DNA of 64,000 nucleotides from a virus. The notes under the pieces were generated by a model. It saw only the letters and a list, made by a program, of their open reading frames with translations, was not told the DNA's origin and searched no databases. Position 1 is the stretch's first letter. The number at the start of each line of letters is the position of its first letter. Shown here piece after piece: positions 47,574-56,913 of the stretch. A program made the position numbers and the translations under genes. The DNA is taken from the IMG/VR virus record IMGVR_UViG_3300036939_000084, positions 1 to 64,000 of that record; one strand, written 5' to 3'.

Positions 47574-47610
47574 GAAGAATGCCATCGGTGAAGAGTCGGT
47601 GGCATTCTTC
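47574..47610 (+). terminator. Hairpin between fibre genes
   Basis: GAAGAATGCCA/TGGCATTCTTC, 11 bp, 15-base loop, then ACTTTCACCTT; a weak terminator or processing site. Confidence 0.6.
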
Positions 47611-47638
47611 ACTTTCACCTTAATGTCGGTAGGTTTTC

Positions 47639-48643
47639 GTGGCTCAAACAATTCAGTTTAAACGCTCGCCTGGAACAACCCCTCCTGCAACCCTTGCACC
47701 CGGTGAACCAGCCTGGTTAGACGGTAATAATACCTTGTATATAGGTAAAGTTAGTGGCGGAATTCAGGCGATCGCAGGCGACAACACTGGTTACATAAAA
47801 GGAAATCAGAATATAAACTTTACAGGAGATGTCACAGGTTCTGGTACTACGGCAGTCGCCTTAACTCTGCCGACCTTACCAGGGCTATCTGTGGGTACCT
47901 ACTCCAAGGTGACTGTTAACGTGAAAGGGCAGGTGACAGCAGGAGCAAATCTAACTGCTTCAGACATTCCTGCTGTGCCAATTAGTAATATAACTGGACT
48001 CCAAGCCGCGTTAGACAGTAAACCAACTTTGGTTAATGGGGTTCTTCCGACCAGCGTCTTGCCTGCCATATCAATATCAGATACGTTCGTCGTTGCTTCT
48101 CAGACCGCCATGCTTGCCCTCACTGCACAGCGAGGTGATTTTGCAGTTCGGACTGATATTTTAGAAAACTTTATTCTTCAAGGTAACGATCCAACGCGAT
48201 TAGATAACTGGGTTCAGTTAGTACATCCAACTGCCGCAGCGGGTGGGGTTCAAACCGTTAACAGTTTGACAGGTCCAAATGTTACCCTTGCAGCAAGCAA
48301 CATCCCCTTTACTCCGACCGGAGGTGTAACCAGTAACAACACTCAGTCTGCGATTACTGAGTTAGATACCAAGAAACTCTCCGCCAACCAGACTATTGCT
48401 TTTACAGGAGATGCCACGGGTTCAGGGACAACGGCAGTTTCTCTAACCCTAGCAACCATACAAGGTCTGTCTGCGGGCAGCTATTCCAAGGTAACGGTTA
48501 ACACAAAAGGGCAGGTAACAGCAGGAACAAGTCTCGTTGCTACAGATATTCCTGCTATTACTATCTCTCAAGTAACTGGACTCCAAACTGCTCTCGATGC
48601 CAAGCTCAATGCGACAGCCGTAATTGATGGAGGGACGTTCTGA
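47639..48643 (+). CDS. Tail fibre with KRS/PGEPAW anchor
   Basis: 334 residues from GTG 47639. The first 55 residues (IQFKRSPGTTPPATLAPGEPAWLDGNNTLYIGK..AIAGDNTGYIK) are repeated at the start of 48643-50373 and look like the virion-anchoring domain of many fibre proteins. After it, a module TGDVTGSGTTAVALTLPTLPGLSVGTYSKVTVNVKGQVTAG occurs twice (about 62-105 and 257-300), typical of shaft repeats. Overlaps the next ATG by one base, so the two fibres are translated together. Confidence 0.75.
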   Translation: MAQTIQFKRSPGTTPPATLAPGEPAWLDGNNTLYIGKVSGGIQAIAGDNTGYIKGNQNINFTGDVTGSGTTAVALTLPTLPGLSVGTYSKVTVNVKGQVTAGANLTASDIPAVPISNITGLQAALDSKPTLVNGVLPTSVLPAISISDTFVVASQTAMLALTAQRGDFAVRTDILENFILQGNDPTRLDNWVQLVHPTAAAGGVQTVNSLTGPNVTLAASNIPFTPTGGVTSNNTQSAITELDTKKLSANQTIAFTGDATGSGTTAVSLTLATIQGLSAGSYSKVTVNTKGQVTAGTSLVATDIPAITISQVTGLQTALDAKLNATAVIDGGTF

Positions 48644-50373
48644 TGCCGGATATCCGTTTAAAACGTTCCACTGGTAGCACGGCCCCTGCGAGTTTGAGCC
48701 CTGGTGAGCCAGCTTGGGTAGACGGAACTAAAACTCTCTATATCGGAAAAACGGGTGGTGGTGTTGAAGCAATCGCTGGAGATGGGGCTGGGTATGTCAA
48801 GACTAGCAACCTCTGGGTGAATGCTCGTAACTTCGGTACTAAGGGAGATCTGGTCACTTCCAGGGTTGATCATCAAACTCAAGCTTACATCTCAGGTTCC
48901 GACGACACTGCTGCATTGCAAGCTGCTCTTAACTATGCTGGATCACTGGTAAGCTCGGATTTAACTTTAGAGTTTGAAGGCAATGTAGTTTGTTATGTAC
49001 CTTTTGGAATTACAGGCAAGTATCGGCTTACAGCTCAACTTAAGATCCCGCCCAACGTTATTTTTCATTGCGAAGGGTTTATTTATAATTTTTTGAGTGA
49101 CCCTCATCAACCGATGATTTGGGGCGATCGCCACTCGCACTGTAGAAAACTTCAGGTACACTGCAATGGTAAAGCTGGGGTTGACTGGGGAAGAGTTGGT
49201 AGTGATCCTTGTGCTTCAAACCTGGAATCTCTTGTAATTTGGAACGTCGGGGTGGACTTCAACCCTTCTGAACCTACAAATCGCCAAAAATGTGGATTAA
49301 GACTATACGGTTTAGACTTTCGTATTGGTCATGTTTGGGTCAAGGGTGGCAACATCGGTATACACGGCTCTGGGGCTTCCGATGTTCTGAGTGCTAACCT
49401 CTTTTTAATCGGCTGCGCCAACGGGATGCAGCTTCAAAACGGCGAACAGTGGAGTTGCCCATCAATTTGTATTGATACTAATATAACTAGCGGTATCAAT
49501 ATAGATAACTGCAACAATATTGAGTTGAAAGCTAGGGCATTCATTGATAGCGATACCTACGGTACCCCGATGCAGTATGGTGTTGTTATCGGTCGCTATA
49601 CGGGTTCTCGGTTAAATACCAATATTGAAATCGAGTACGCTGCTCAATCTACGGGCGGATATGGAATAGAGGTTGGTAAGGTTGAAAGCTTTAAAGGCAA
49701 ATTTTATTTAACTAATTCCCGAACGTATTCGCAGAATGGCACAGGGGCAACCAGTCATTGGACGCCAACAAGTACAGGAGCTTTACTTCCTCACGATATT
49801 GGGCGTTTCTATTACTTAAACAATGGTGTTCCAGCAGAAAATGCAGCAGCGGCGGTAAAATATACAGGAAACTATGGGCGGTATGTCGATATCGACGTTT
49901 ACCTGGATGATGGTATTCCGCTTTCTGAAGGAACGATTTATGGACAATTGCGTGGTCATTTTCCCTCATCAACAGTTAAATATCCAATAGATGGCAACAC
50001 CAGCCCTGGGCAAGTAACGGCGACAGCAAGCGAGGCTATCACCGCTAATTCCTTGGTTAATATTGTCGCGAACGGTCAGATTCGGAATGCTAGTGCAAGT
50101 GCAGGTATTCCCGCAGACGGATTTGTTCGAGTAACTGTTGCCAGTGGTCAACAGACGATCGTTTATCTACTTACTGGAATAGTATTTACTCCGCTAGTAG
50201 AAGCAAATACAGTACTGACTGCGGGAGCAGATTATTTTCTGTCTACAGTAAATGGAAGGATCTCAGCCAGTACCGTTGATCAAAACAGTGGGTACCTGCA
50301 TCAACGTATCGGAAAGGCTATTAATTCTACTACTTTAATATTCCGCCCAAGCGATTCAATTTTGAAGAGTTGA
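48643..50373 (+). CDS. Tailspike with beta-helix domain
   Basis: 576 residues. Same 55-residue anchor as the gene before it, then NARNFGTKGD..SGSDDTAALQAALNYAG (about 60-95), the usual entry into a right-handed pectate-lyase-like beta-helix (to about 370), and a C-terminal capping domain (EAITANSLVNIVANGQIRNASASAGIPADGFVRVTV). Such spikes often cut or bind surface polysaccharide. Whether a catalytic pair is present cannot be judged by eye. Main candidate for host specificity. Confidence 0.75.
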   Translation: MPDIRLKRSTGSTAPASLSPGEPAWVDGTKTLYIGKTGGGVEAIAGDGAGYVKTSNLWVNARNFGTKGDLVTSRVDHQTQAYISGSDDTAALQAALNYAGSLVSSDLTLEFEGNVVCYVPFGITGKYRLTAQLKIPPNVIFHCEGFIYNFLSDPHQPMIWGDRHSHCRKLQVHCNGKAGVDWGRVGSDPCASNLESLVIWNVGVDFNPSEPTNRQKCGLRLYGLDFRIGHVWVKGGNIGIHGSGASDVLSANLFLIGCANGMQLQNGEQWSCPSICIDTNITSGINIDNCNNIELKARAFIDSDTYGTPMQYGVVIGRYTGSRLNTNIEIEYAAQSTGGYGIEVGKVESFKGKFYLTNSRTYSQNGTGATSHWTPTSTGALLPHDIGRFYYLNNGVPAENAAAAVKYTGNYGRYVDIDVYLDDGIPLSEGTIYGQLRGHFPSSTVKYPIDGNTSPGQVTATASEAITANSLVNIVANGQIRNASASAGIPADGFVRVTVASGQQTIVYLLTGIVFTPLVEANTVLTAGADYFLSTVNGRISASTVDQNSGYLHQRIGKAINSTTLIFRPSDSILKS

Positions 50374-50412
50374 TACACTAATTTAGGTAAATTTGTAGGA
50401 ATGTATTGAGGT

Positions 50413-51429
50413 ATGCAAAAGGTATTGAGCCTTGCTAGAGCGGGAATATCAGAACTTTTCCAGCCTATTGGAATGAAGAATCTGATTATCAATGGTAATT
50501 TCGATATTTGGCAGCGGGGAACATCTTTTGCTGCTGCTACTGGATACACAGCAGATCGTTTTTCTATCTCCAAGGTTGGGACGACTGTCGGGACCGTTAG
50601 TCAGGAAGCGGATTCGCCAGGTTCTCTTTCGCCCGTTTATAGCGGCTATTGTTTGAGGCATAGAGTTACGACAGCTCAAGCGACTCTTAGAACCTCCGAT
50701 GTCTATCGTCTCCGTTATACCGTTGAGGGCTACCACACCCGTTTGATATTTGGACAACCTTTCACTTTGTCATTTTGGGTTAAGGCGACGATGCCTGGTA
50801 TTTACTGTGTTTCATTTAGGAATACAGATAGCACCTACTCTTATGTCGATGAGTTTTCGGTCAATGCTGCAAACACCTGGGAAAAGAAAATAATCATTGT
50901 TCCCGCACCACCACTTGGTATTGCCTGGGATTATGAAAGTGGGGTTGGCTTAAGAGTCTCTTGGGCTTTAGCAGCGGGAACAACCCATCAAACCACTCCA
51001 AAGGGTTGGAGAGCAGGTAACTTTTCTGGAACTAGCAAGCAAATCAATGCTGTTGCTGCTGTAAACAATGATTTTTCCATAAGCCAGGTGCAGTTAGAGC
51101 CCGGTATTGTTGCTACAGAGTTTGAACAAAGATCTTTTGATCAAGAATTTAATTTATGTAGACGATATTATCTGCGTATGGTACTGACTGCGACCGGATA
51201 CGCCCCAACTGCTGATAGTACTCTATACTTCCCTTTGATTATTTCCCAGGCGATGAGAGTAACCCCATCCTTCTCTTTGGTAGGTGGAACTGAAAGAAGT
51301 AATGTATATGACGCGGTTACGATCGCCTACGATTATCCAAACTCAACAGCCTATCTAGGCTTAGCCCCAGAGGGGGAAGGAATGGTTTCCTTAACTAATG
51401 AAGTATGGGAAGGTAATTCGGAGTATTAG
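50413..51429 (+). CDS. Tail fibre, carbohydrate-binding-like
   Basis: 338 residues. GMKNLIINGNFDIWQRGTSFAAATGYTADRFSI (about 20-52) is a motif frequent in phage fibres that carry a beta-sandwich, carbohydrate-binding-module-like domain (50-240, ending ISQVQLEPGIVATEFEQRSFDQEFNLCRRYY). The C-terminal 100 residues are a separate strand domain. ATG 50413 is preceded by GTATTGAG without a strong ribosome site. It lies 39 bases behind the tailspike, in the same block. Confidence 0.75.
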   Translation: MQKVLSLARAGISELFQPIGMKNLIINGNFDIWQRGTSFAAATGYTADRFSISKVGTTVGTVSQEADSPGSLSPVYSGYCLRHRVTTAQATLRTSDVYRLRYTVEGYHTRLIFGQPFTLSFWVKATMPGIYCVSFRNTDSTYSYVDEFSVNAANTWEKKIIIVPAPPLGIAWDYESGVGLRVSWALAAGTTHQTTPKGWRAGNFSGTSKQINAVAAVNNDFSISQVQLEPGIVATEFEQRSFDQEFNLCRRYYLRMVLTATGYAPTADSTLYFPLIISQAMRVTPSFSLVGGTERSNVYDAVTIAYDYPNSTAYLGLAPEGEGMVSLTNEVWEGNSEY

Positions 51430-51454
51430 TATAGTTTCTTCTCTGTCGCAGACA

Positions 51455-51470
51455 CATTAAACCTTTAATA
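51455..51470. repeat. Junction repeat JR22 on a start codon
   Basis: CATTAAACCTTTAATA; the last A is the A of ATG 51470. CC orientation, so no AAAGG ribosome site is offered. Confidence 0.85.
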
Positions 51471-52165
51471 TGAATATGTTTATCAGTAATTTAGGAAATT
51501 CCAAGGCTGGCGTCATTGACACTATTAAAACAGCTGAGAGAATTCATTGGACTCTTGGTCTTAAGCAGGCAGAGAATACGGTATTTGCTCAATCAGCCAC
51601 CTTGCGATCTAATATATGGAACAATCGCAAGCTTGGTCGTGATGTTTGTCTAAAACGAGAAAAAGTTTCTTGGCTAAAAAAAATTTGGTATTTTTGCAGA
51701 TTCATACCCATCCTAGGAAATTCTATTCGCAATAACATAGAAACGCTGCTTGATGAAATTGCGGCATGGGAGGAAGGCGATTTAGTTCGTGAGTCACTTT
51801 TTAGAGATTGTGCTTACGAACTTAAAATTGCTCAAGAAGAATTACACAGAATATTGCAAGAGCATCCTGAGATTGAATCTCTAAGTTACGAAGAACTTCA
51901 AGAGTATTCCCTGGTTGCCTTGAAAGAGAAAAAATTGAGTTATCTTTTCCCCCGCTACTGGTCGGCAAAGAACGGCTTGCCAGAAACAGTAGGGGTAACA
52001 CTATTTGAAGTAAGTGATGATGAGCGTGATTATCTGATTACTCGCATTGCTCAAAAAATGTATAATCTTCCAGCGACTGAGGAGACGATAAGATTGGCTG
52101 GGATATTTTCTCAGTTACCGCCTCACGAAAAAGAAATTTTACTTCAAAATACTAAGGCAGGTTAG
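51470..52165 (+). CDS. Unknown helical protein of the fibre block
   Basis: 231 residues, helical and charged, unlike the beta-rich fibres around it (LKQAENTVFAQSATLRSNIWNNRKLGRD, LKIAQEELHRILQEHPEIESLSYEELQEYSLVALKEKK). No known motif. ATG 51470 overlaps JR22 and lacks a ribosome site. It ends exactly where 52166 starts. Perhaps a fibre assembly chaperone or host-interaction protein; inference from position. Confidence 0.6.
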   Translation: MNMFISNLGNSKAGVIDTIKTAERIHWTLGLKQAENTVFAQSATLRSNIWNNRKLGRDVCLKREKVSWLKKIWYFCRFIPILGNSIRNNIETLLDEIAAWEEGDLVRESLFRDCAYELKIAQEELHRILQEHPEIESLSYEELQEYSLVALKEKKLSYLFPRYWSAKNGLPETVGVTLFEVSDDERDYLITRIAQKMYNLPATEETIRLAGIFSQLPPHEKEILLQNTKAG

Positions 52166-53335
52166 ATGCCAAAAAATTCATTAATCTATCCTGAAGATTT
52201 TGCGCTTCCTACTAGACTGGGAGGTTCATCTACAACCAATGCAGGTATAACACTTGAGGCTGCCGTATCTCAGATAGCTGTGCAAGCTAGAGACACAGCA
52301 TTGAGGCAGGCTCACACCAGACGAATTTTAGGACAAAGTGTTATTTCTCAGAATAGGGCAAAGACAGGGCTTCTAATGCCCCTTCATCAGGTAGGTACAG
52401 CGATCGCTTCCCCTCCTTTTTTGGGTACGGCAGCTTATATTCCCGGAACAGAAGGGCTGCAATGCTTTCTTTTCTCGAATGAATCTTTTAAGAGATCAAC
52501 AGCCAAATTACCTCAAGAGTATGTTTATGGTTCCGTAACAGGAAATTCGGAATCGGGGAAGTTTGTCGGGGGAGAAACTGGAACAGGGCTAATTGGCAGC
52601 AGTTTCGACAAGCTTAACTACAAGAAGGAGTCGGTTTCGCGAACTGGAGCTAAATTAACAGAACCCAGACTGGTTGGAATCGGGCAAATGGGAACCCCTC
52701 TTACTGGGATTATCGCGGGTGGGGCTGACTCGTTAGGAGTTCTAAAGAGAGATTGCCATTTTTATAACCATGCAACTGATACTGTGACCGTGGTTGCAAA
52801 TTTCTTGCAACGGACACGTTTTGCTCCACATGGAGGGCTATCAAGTCAGTTCAATGGGTACATCTTGGGAGGCTCTAGTAGTTATTTTGGCGCAAACATG
52901 ATTCGCTCTGTTGAGCGAATTCCTTATGCCGCTGGTACAACAGCATCTATAAACGTATCACCTGATGCTCCTCACTCCCACTGGGTTCACGCCGCTTTTT
53001 CCAACCCAAATAAAGGTTATTTTGCGGGTGGCGCAAATTCAATCCCTTACGGTACGAACTTGGATCGTATTACAGCTTTAACATTTTCTGGCGAAACAAC
53101 TGCTCTGATTGCTGCTAAATTGGCTCAGCCTACTATGTGTTCTTTTGGAGCAGGCAGTAGTGCTGCTGGATATATATTTGCTGGATGGAACGGTGATTTA
53201 ACGTTAGTAAACAAAGGCGTGTCTAAATTAGACTATGCAACCGAATCAACTAGCATTATAGGCGCTCAGCTTTTGGAGCAAGCGTGGGATAGAGGAGCGG
53301 TTTCCGATTATTCACCAGGTTTTAGTTACGTATAA
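52166..53335 (+). CDS. Kelch-like repeat fibre protein
   Basis: 389 residues, ATG directly after the upstream TAG. From about 100 on there are repeated strands with Gly-rich turns (YVYGSVTGNSESGKFVGGETG, LVGIGQMGTPLTGIIAGGADSLG, GLSSQFNGYILGGSSSYFG, SNPNKGYFAGGANS, AGYIFAGWNGDL), at least five copies spaced about 50 residues apart, the pattern of kelch-like beta-propellers seen in some cyanobacterial and phage surface proteins. Probably a receptor-binding head. Confidence 0.65.
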   Translation: MPKNSLIYPEDFALPTRLGGSSTTNAGITLEAAVSQIAVQARDTALRQAHTRRILGQSVISQNRAKTGLLMPLHQVGTAIASPPFLGTAAYIPGTEGLQCFLFSNESFKRSTAKLPQEYVYGSVTGNSESGKFVGGETGTGLIGSSFDKLNYKKESVSRTGAKLTEPRLVGIGQMGTPLTGIIAGGADSLGVLKRDCHFYNHATDTVTVVANFLQRTRFAPHGGLSSQFNGYILGGSSSYFGANMIRSVERIPYAAGTTASINVSPDAPHSHWVHAAFSNPNKGYFAGGANSIPYGTNLDRITALTFSGETTALIAAKLAQPTMCSFGAGSSAAGYIFAGWNGDLTLVNKGVSKLDYATESTSIIGAQLLEQAWDRGAVSDYSPGFSYV

Positions 53336-53348
53336 TAAACGTTTAATA
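53333..53348. repeat. Junction repeat JR23 on a start codon (variant core)
   Basis: TAATAAACGTTTAATA, core CG, so this copy is a full palindrome. Overlaps the TAA stop of 52166-53335 and the ATG at 53348. Confidence 0.8.
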
Positions 53349-55486
53349 TGTTAGAGGAAAAAATTGCCAGATCTATTCAAGGAAGCTTGATTGAGTTAAA
53401 CCAAGGAGAGGTTCCAAATTTTGAGCGCCGTTCTCCTGTTTGGCTTGAACAATATTTAAACGATTCCATTCAGCTTTATCCAGTAGAAGCTAATTATCCT
53501 GCGATCGCATCCGAGGATAGCGCTTGGTTATTAGAGCCTTCTGGCACAAACTTGGTAAATTACAACATAGATTTAAGCCAAACAAGTTGGGTGAAAGGGT
53601 CAAACGTCATCGTTTTTCCAGATGAGGTTCCAGCCCCAGACGCATCAACCTATATGGCGGACAGAGTTGTATGGAGCAGTGGTGACGGGCTCACTCAAAT
53701 TCTTAAGCGTAGTTTCAGTTTGGAAGCTGGCTATACCTATACGATGTCCCTGATTTTAATGCTTACAGGTGGTCAGCTTGCGGGAGATAGGGATGTTATT
53801 AGATTGGTAGGTGGGGTAGAAGGGTCGTCAACAATCAAACTTAGTCAGCTAAATAATTATTCAAACCGCTATCGTTTAATTTCTCTACAGTTCAAGGTCG
53901 CAGGAAAGCAACTCGTTCTTCCTACAGCATCAGCTGGAGGGTATAGTCATGACACTGGCTATACAGTTACCGCCGTTTCTGCTAATACAATTACCACGAC
54001 TATTAGCGGTACCATTGTTGCAGATCAGTTTAAGGGTGGACAAGTTCAGTTCGGTACTAACACAAAAGTTTACCCAATACTATCTAGCTCGCCAAATGCT
54101 GCAAATGGAAGTGTAACAGTAACAATCGATGCTTCAACGTTGATTGTTGACGGGGTTACTGTTGGAACGGTAGCCAGATTCCTGGGTGCCCAAAACCAGC
54201 CAGTTGATTTAGAATTTTATGTTGAGTCTACTCTATCACTAAACTTTGGCGGCATTCAGATCGAGAAGAGTCCTTTTAGGACTTCTATGATTTATCAGGA
54301 TGCCGATCTTAAGGTGCGGGCTATTTCTCGATTAGTATATAGAAATAATCCCATCGCAAAACTTAAGTCGTTTGGTATTTTTATCAATCTAAAAGAATGG
54401 AGGGGCGATGGCAATATTGCCGATTTTGGTACGTTAAACTTGTCGATTGTCTCCAATCGACTCGTTGTTAAAGCCCAAAACGCAACTCTATCCACGGACT
54501 TGGTACTGCCTGCGTCGGTTAAGATTTTCTTGCAAGTAACTGAGGAAAATAACTCTATTTCCCTGTTTATAAACAAAACCCTAGTAGCTAAGACAAATCT
54601 CCTGGGATATGTAGGAGATCATCATGCCAACTTCACACTTACTTCAGAAGGAGTGCGATCTTGGAAGTCTTTTATTGTTTTTGATAAAGTTCTACTTGAT
54701 GGCAATCCAGAGACAGGTGGTATCGCTAGCCAGGAAGTTGCATATTTATTTGATACAGAAGCTATTATTAGCGCACGGGCGATATCAGCACCCCCACCCT
54801 TAATTGTCTTGCCGCCAGTTCTTATTCCGTCTAAGCCTGCACCAATTGCGCGATCGCTAATCGTTGGTCTTAACAGCGCAACCAACACTATAACCGTTGC
54901 TGACGGAACCAATTTTCCGCTTAATGCCCCCGTTTCTGTTATGCGGGAGGATCGGTTTATCTTAAGGAGTCGAATCCAAACCCGGACACCTGCTACAGGA
55001 ACTCAATTTAATTTGGGGCTAGATCTTACGGCTGGTGTATTGGTCGGAGATTTCCTTGTGTATGGCAATATCGATCAACCTGGGCGAGCTAGCGTAAGGT
55101 TTCCTTTTACCCCCATAGATCAGCAAAAGATTCTCGAAGTTGACCCAACCTTGCTACGCATTAAGTTGGGGTCAACTCTTGCTTTTAACAGGGGACGGGG
55201 ATTTGTACAAAATATTTTTTATCAAGATATTTCCGAGGTTTTGGTACTAGATAAACAAGATAATTTGGGTTACCTGTATTTAGACAAGGTGACCAATTTA
55301 GAGATAGGTCATGTTTTTAGTCAAGCCGAAGATGAGATGTTGGTGAGTCCTAGATGCTATCTACCGACATTGTTGAACCCAGTTGACAACGTGGCGATCG
55401 CTAATTGTTACGAAAATGGGCTAGTAATCGAAAATCTAAATCCCTTTCCCGTTCAGGTACAACCAGCAATTCGGGTTTATTATTAA
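53348..55486 (+). CDS. Large tail/fibre protein with lectin-like domain
   Basis: 712 residues. It begins with a short helix (EEKIARSIQGSLIELNQGEVPNFERRSPVWLEQYLNDS), followed by beta-sandwich regions (PSGTNLVNYNIDLSQTSWVKGSNVIVFPDEV, 60-330), a concanavalin-type stretch (SFGIFINLKEWRGDGNIADFGTLNLSIV.., about 335-460), a Pro-rich linker (PPPLIVLPPVLIPSKPAP) and a C-terminal beta region (to 712). No membrane segment. It closes the fibre block, followed by JR24 and the first lysin. Sugar binding is inferred from fold pattern. Confidence 0.65.
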   Translation: MLEEKIARSIQGSLIELNQGEVPNFERRSPVWLEQYLNDSIQLYPVEANYPAIASEDSAWLLEPSGTNLVNYNIDLSQTSWVKGSNVIVFPDEVPAPDASTYMADRVVWSSGDGLTQILKRSFSLEAGYTYTMSLILMLTGGQLAGDRDVIRLVGGVEGSSTIKLSQLNNYSNRYRLISLQFKVAGKQLVLPTASAGGYSHDTGYTVTAVSANTITTTISGTIVADQFKGGQVQFGTNTKVYPILSSSPNAANGSVTVTIDASTLIVDGVTVGTVARFLGAQNQPVDLEFYVESTLSLNFGGIQIEKSPFRTSMIYQDADLKVRAISRLVYRNNPIAKLKSFGIFINLKEWRGDGNIADFGTLNLSIVSNRLVVKAQNATLSTDLVLPASVKIFLQVTEENNSISLFINKTLVAKTNLLGYVGDHHANFTLTSEGVRSWKSFIVFDKVLLDGNPETGGIASQEVAYLFDTEAIISARAISAPPPLIVLPPVLIPSKPAPIARSLIVGLNSATNTITVADGTNFPLNAPVSVMREDRFILRSRIQTRTPATGTQFNLGLDLTAGVLVGDFLVYGNIDQPGRASVRFPFTPIDQQKILEVDPTLLRIKLGSTLAFNRGRGFVQNIFYQDISEVLVLDKQDNLGYLYLDKVTNLEIGHVFSQAEDEMLVSPRCYLPTLLNPVDNVAIANCYENGLVIENLNPFPVQVQPAIRVYY

Positions 55487-55496
55487 AGGTTTAATA
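55481..55496 (+). repeat. Junction repeat JR24
   Basis: TATTAAAGGTTTAATA, overlapping the stop of 53348-55486 and ending 4 bases before ATG 55501. Confidence 0.9.
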
Positions 55497-55500
55497 TAAA

Positions 55501-56913
55501 ATGCCGAGTTTAACCCTTGAAGCACTGGGAGCAACATACCAAAAACTTTGGGATACGACACAAATTAATCCTAAGTTTGCCGGAAAGGCTAACGAAATTA
55601 CGTCTCAAATTCAGGCGAATAAAGCTAGGTATGAGGCGGTTGCGGCAAAGACGGGTTGCCCTTGGCACTTTATTGCGGTAACTCATAATATGGAGTCCAG
55701 TTTGAGTTTTTCCAAGCATCTGCACAATGGAGACCCATTAACTGGCAAAACATTTCAAGTTCCCAGCGGGAGACCACCAGGTCCACCGAAGAACGGCTCA
55801 GCCTATACCTGGGAAGAAAGTGCAGAAGATATATTACTACACAAAAAACTAAATTTAATCAAAGACTGGTCTATCCCAAGACTGTTGTATGAACTAGAAA
55901 AATACAACGGGTGGGGCTACAGGCAGTACCACCCAGATGTTTTAACGCCTTATCTTTGGTCAGGTACTAATCACTATACCTCTGGTAAGTATGTTGCAGA
56001 TGGTCGATTTGATCGGGGCGCAGTGTCTGCTCAGTGCGGATGTGTGCCATTACTGAAAATTTTGACTAATGGTGCGCCCATTGTTGCGCCCAATAAAGGC
56101 TTGAACTGCGTTGATCCAGGATTAGCAGGGTCTCAGACGCTGACCATGCAAAATCCCCAAACCCAAGCCGACGCCTTTCAAATTGCCATTGGGTTGGATC
56201 AGCAGTACCGTTCTCGTACCCATGAGTTTAAAGGGCGGCTTAATCCAGCCTCTAATCCCGATGTGTTAGATATAGACATCCAGAAAACCTTTGCTGTTAA
56301 GGGGTTTGGAGAAGAGTTGGATGGTGATTACAATTGCGAGGATGTCTGCTTTCGCCTGCTAGATAGTGGGATTGAGGTTGAAGTTAATGGCTTCAAGGGT
56401 GACCCCAGCATGGCGGCACCCCAAGTATTCGCTCACGATTCCACTCAACCACTAACAGGTGGTCAAGCACCCGCCGCAGATACTGCGGATTCAGCGGCTG
56501 CGGCGATACCCGCTGGAAGTATTAATCAGAGGATCTTCCAAGCTGCTCAGGCGAGCCGGGGAGCAAGTAGTAGAAGTGGTCCAGGTGGTGGTAACGTCGC
56601 TTGCGCCTGGATACTTAATACTGTTGTTTTTCCTAAAGCCGGGATTAAGACTATTGGTTCTAACCCAAATCTGGTTGCATCGGTAGAACAGGCATTGCAG
56701 GGAGGAAGAGGGCAAGCGGTAGAGCGATCGCAGGCTCAACCTGGTGACATCGCCATCATGCCCAATAAGCATATTGGTATTTGCATGGCAGCTGGATGCA
56801 CTTCTCTTTTGTCGAACTCCAGCAGCAAGGCAACTTTTACGTGGGACGCTCCTATCGGTAGTTACGACTCTTACTACCGCACCACAACAAAAATCTATCG
56901 GGTGACGAGCTGA
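55501..56913 (+). CDS. Bifunctional lysin: lysozyme-like plus Cys/His peptidase
   Basis: 470 residues. Residues 1-190 match the N-terminal half of 61897-63444 closely (FIAVTHNMESSLSFSKHLHNGDPLTG..YNGWGYRQYHPDVLTPYLWSGTNHYTSGKYVADG); the glutamate in HNMESSLSF is the likely catalytic acid of a lysozyme-fold muramidase. The end (about 340-470) resembles CHAP/NlpC-type peptidases: C368 in NVACAWILN, H424 in GDIAIMPNKHIGICMA. It should cut both glycan and peptide bonds, either as virion-borne or lysis enzyme; its place behind the fibres and in front of a coupled 112-residue gene favours the virion. Confidence 0.75.
   Translation: MPSLTLEALGATYQKLWDTTQINPKFAGKANEITSQIQANKARYEAVAAKTGCPWHFIAVTHNMESSLSFSKHLHNGDPLTGKTFQVPSGRPPGPPKNGSAYTWEESAEDILLHKKLNLIKDWSIPRLLYELEKYNGWGYRQYHPDVLTPYLWSGTNHYTSGKYVADGRFDRGAVSAQCGCVPLLKILTNGAPIVAPNKGLNCVDPGLAGSQTLTMQNPQTQADAFQIAIGLDQQYRSRTHEFKGRLNPASNPDVLDIDIQKTFAVKGFGEELDGDYNCEDVCFRLLDSGIEVEVNGFKGDPSMAAPQVFAHDSTQPLTGGQAPAADTADSAAAAIPAGSINQRIFQAAQASRGASSRSGPGGGNVACAWILNTVVFPKAGIKTIGSNPNLVASVEQALQGGRGQAVERSQAQPGDIAIMPNKHIGICMAAGCTSLLSNSSSKATFTWDAPIGSYDSYYRTTTKIYRVTS

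Noticed and set aside
47639-50373. Diversity-generating retroelement acting on the Mtd-like fibres
   Set aside because: No reverse transcriptase, template repeat or variable repeat pair was seen in the window; the two anchors are simply related domains.
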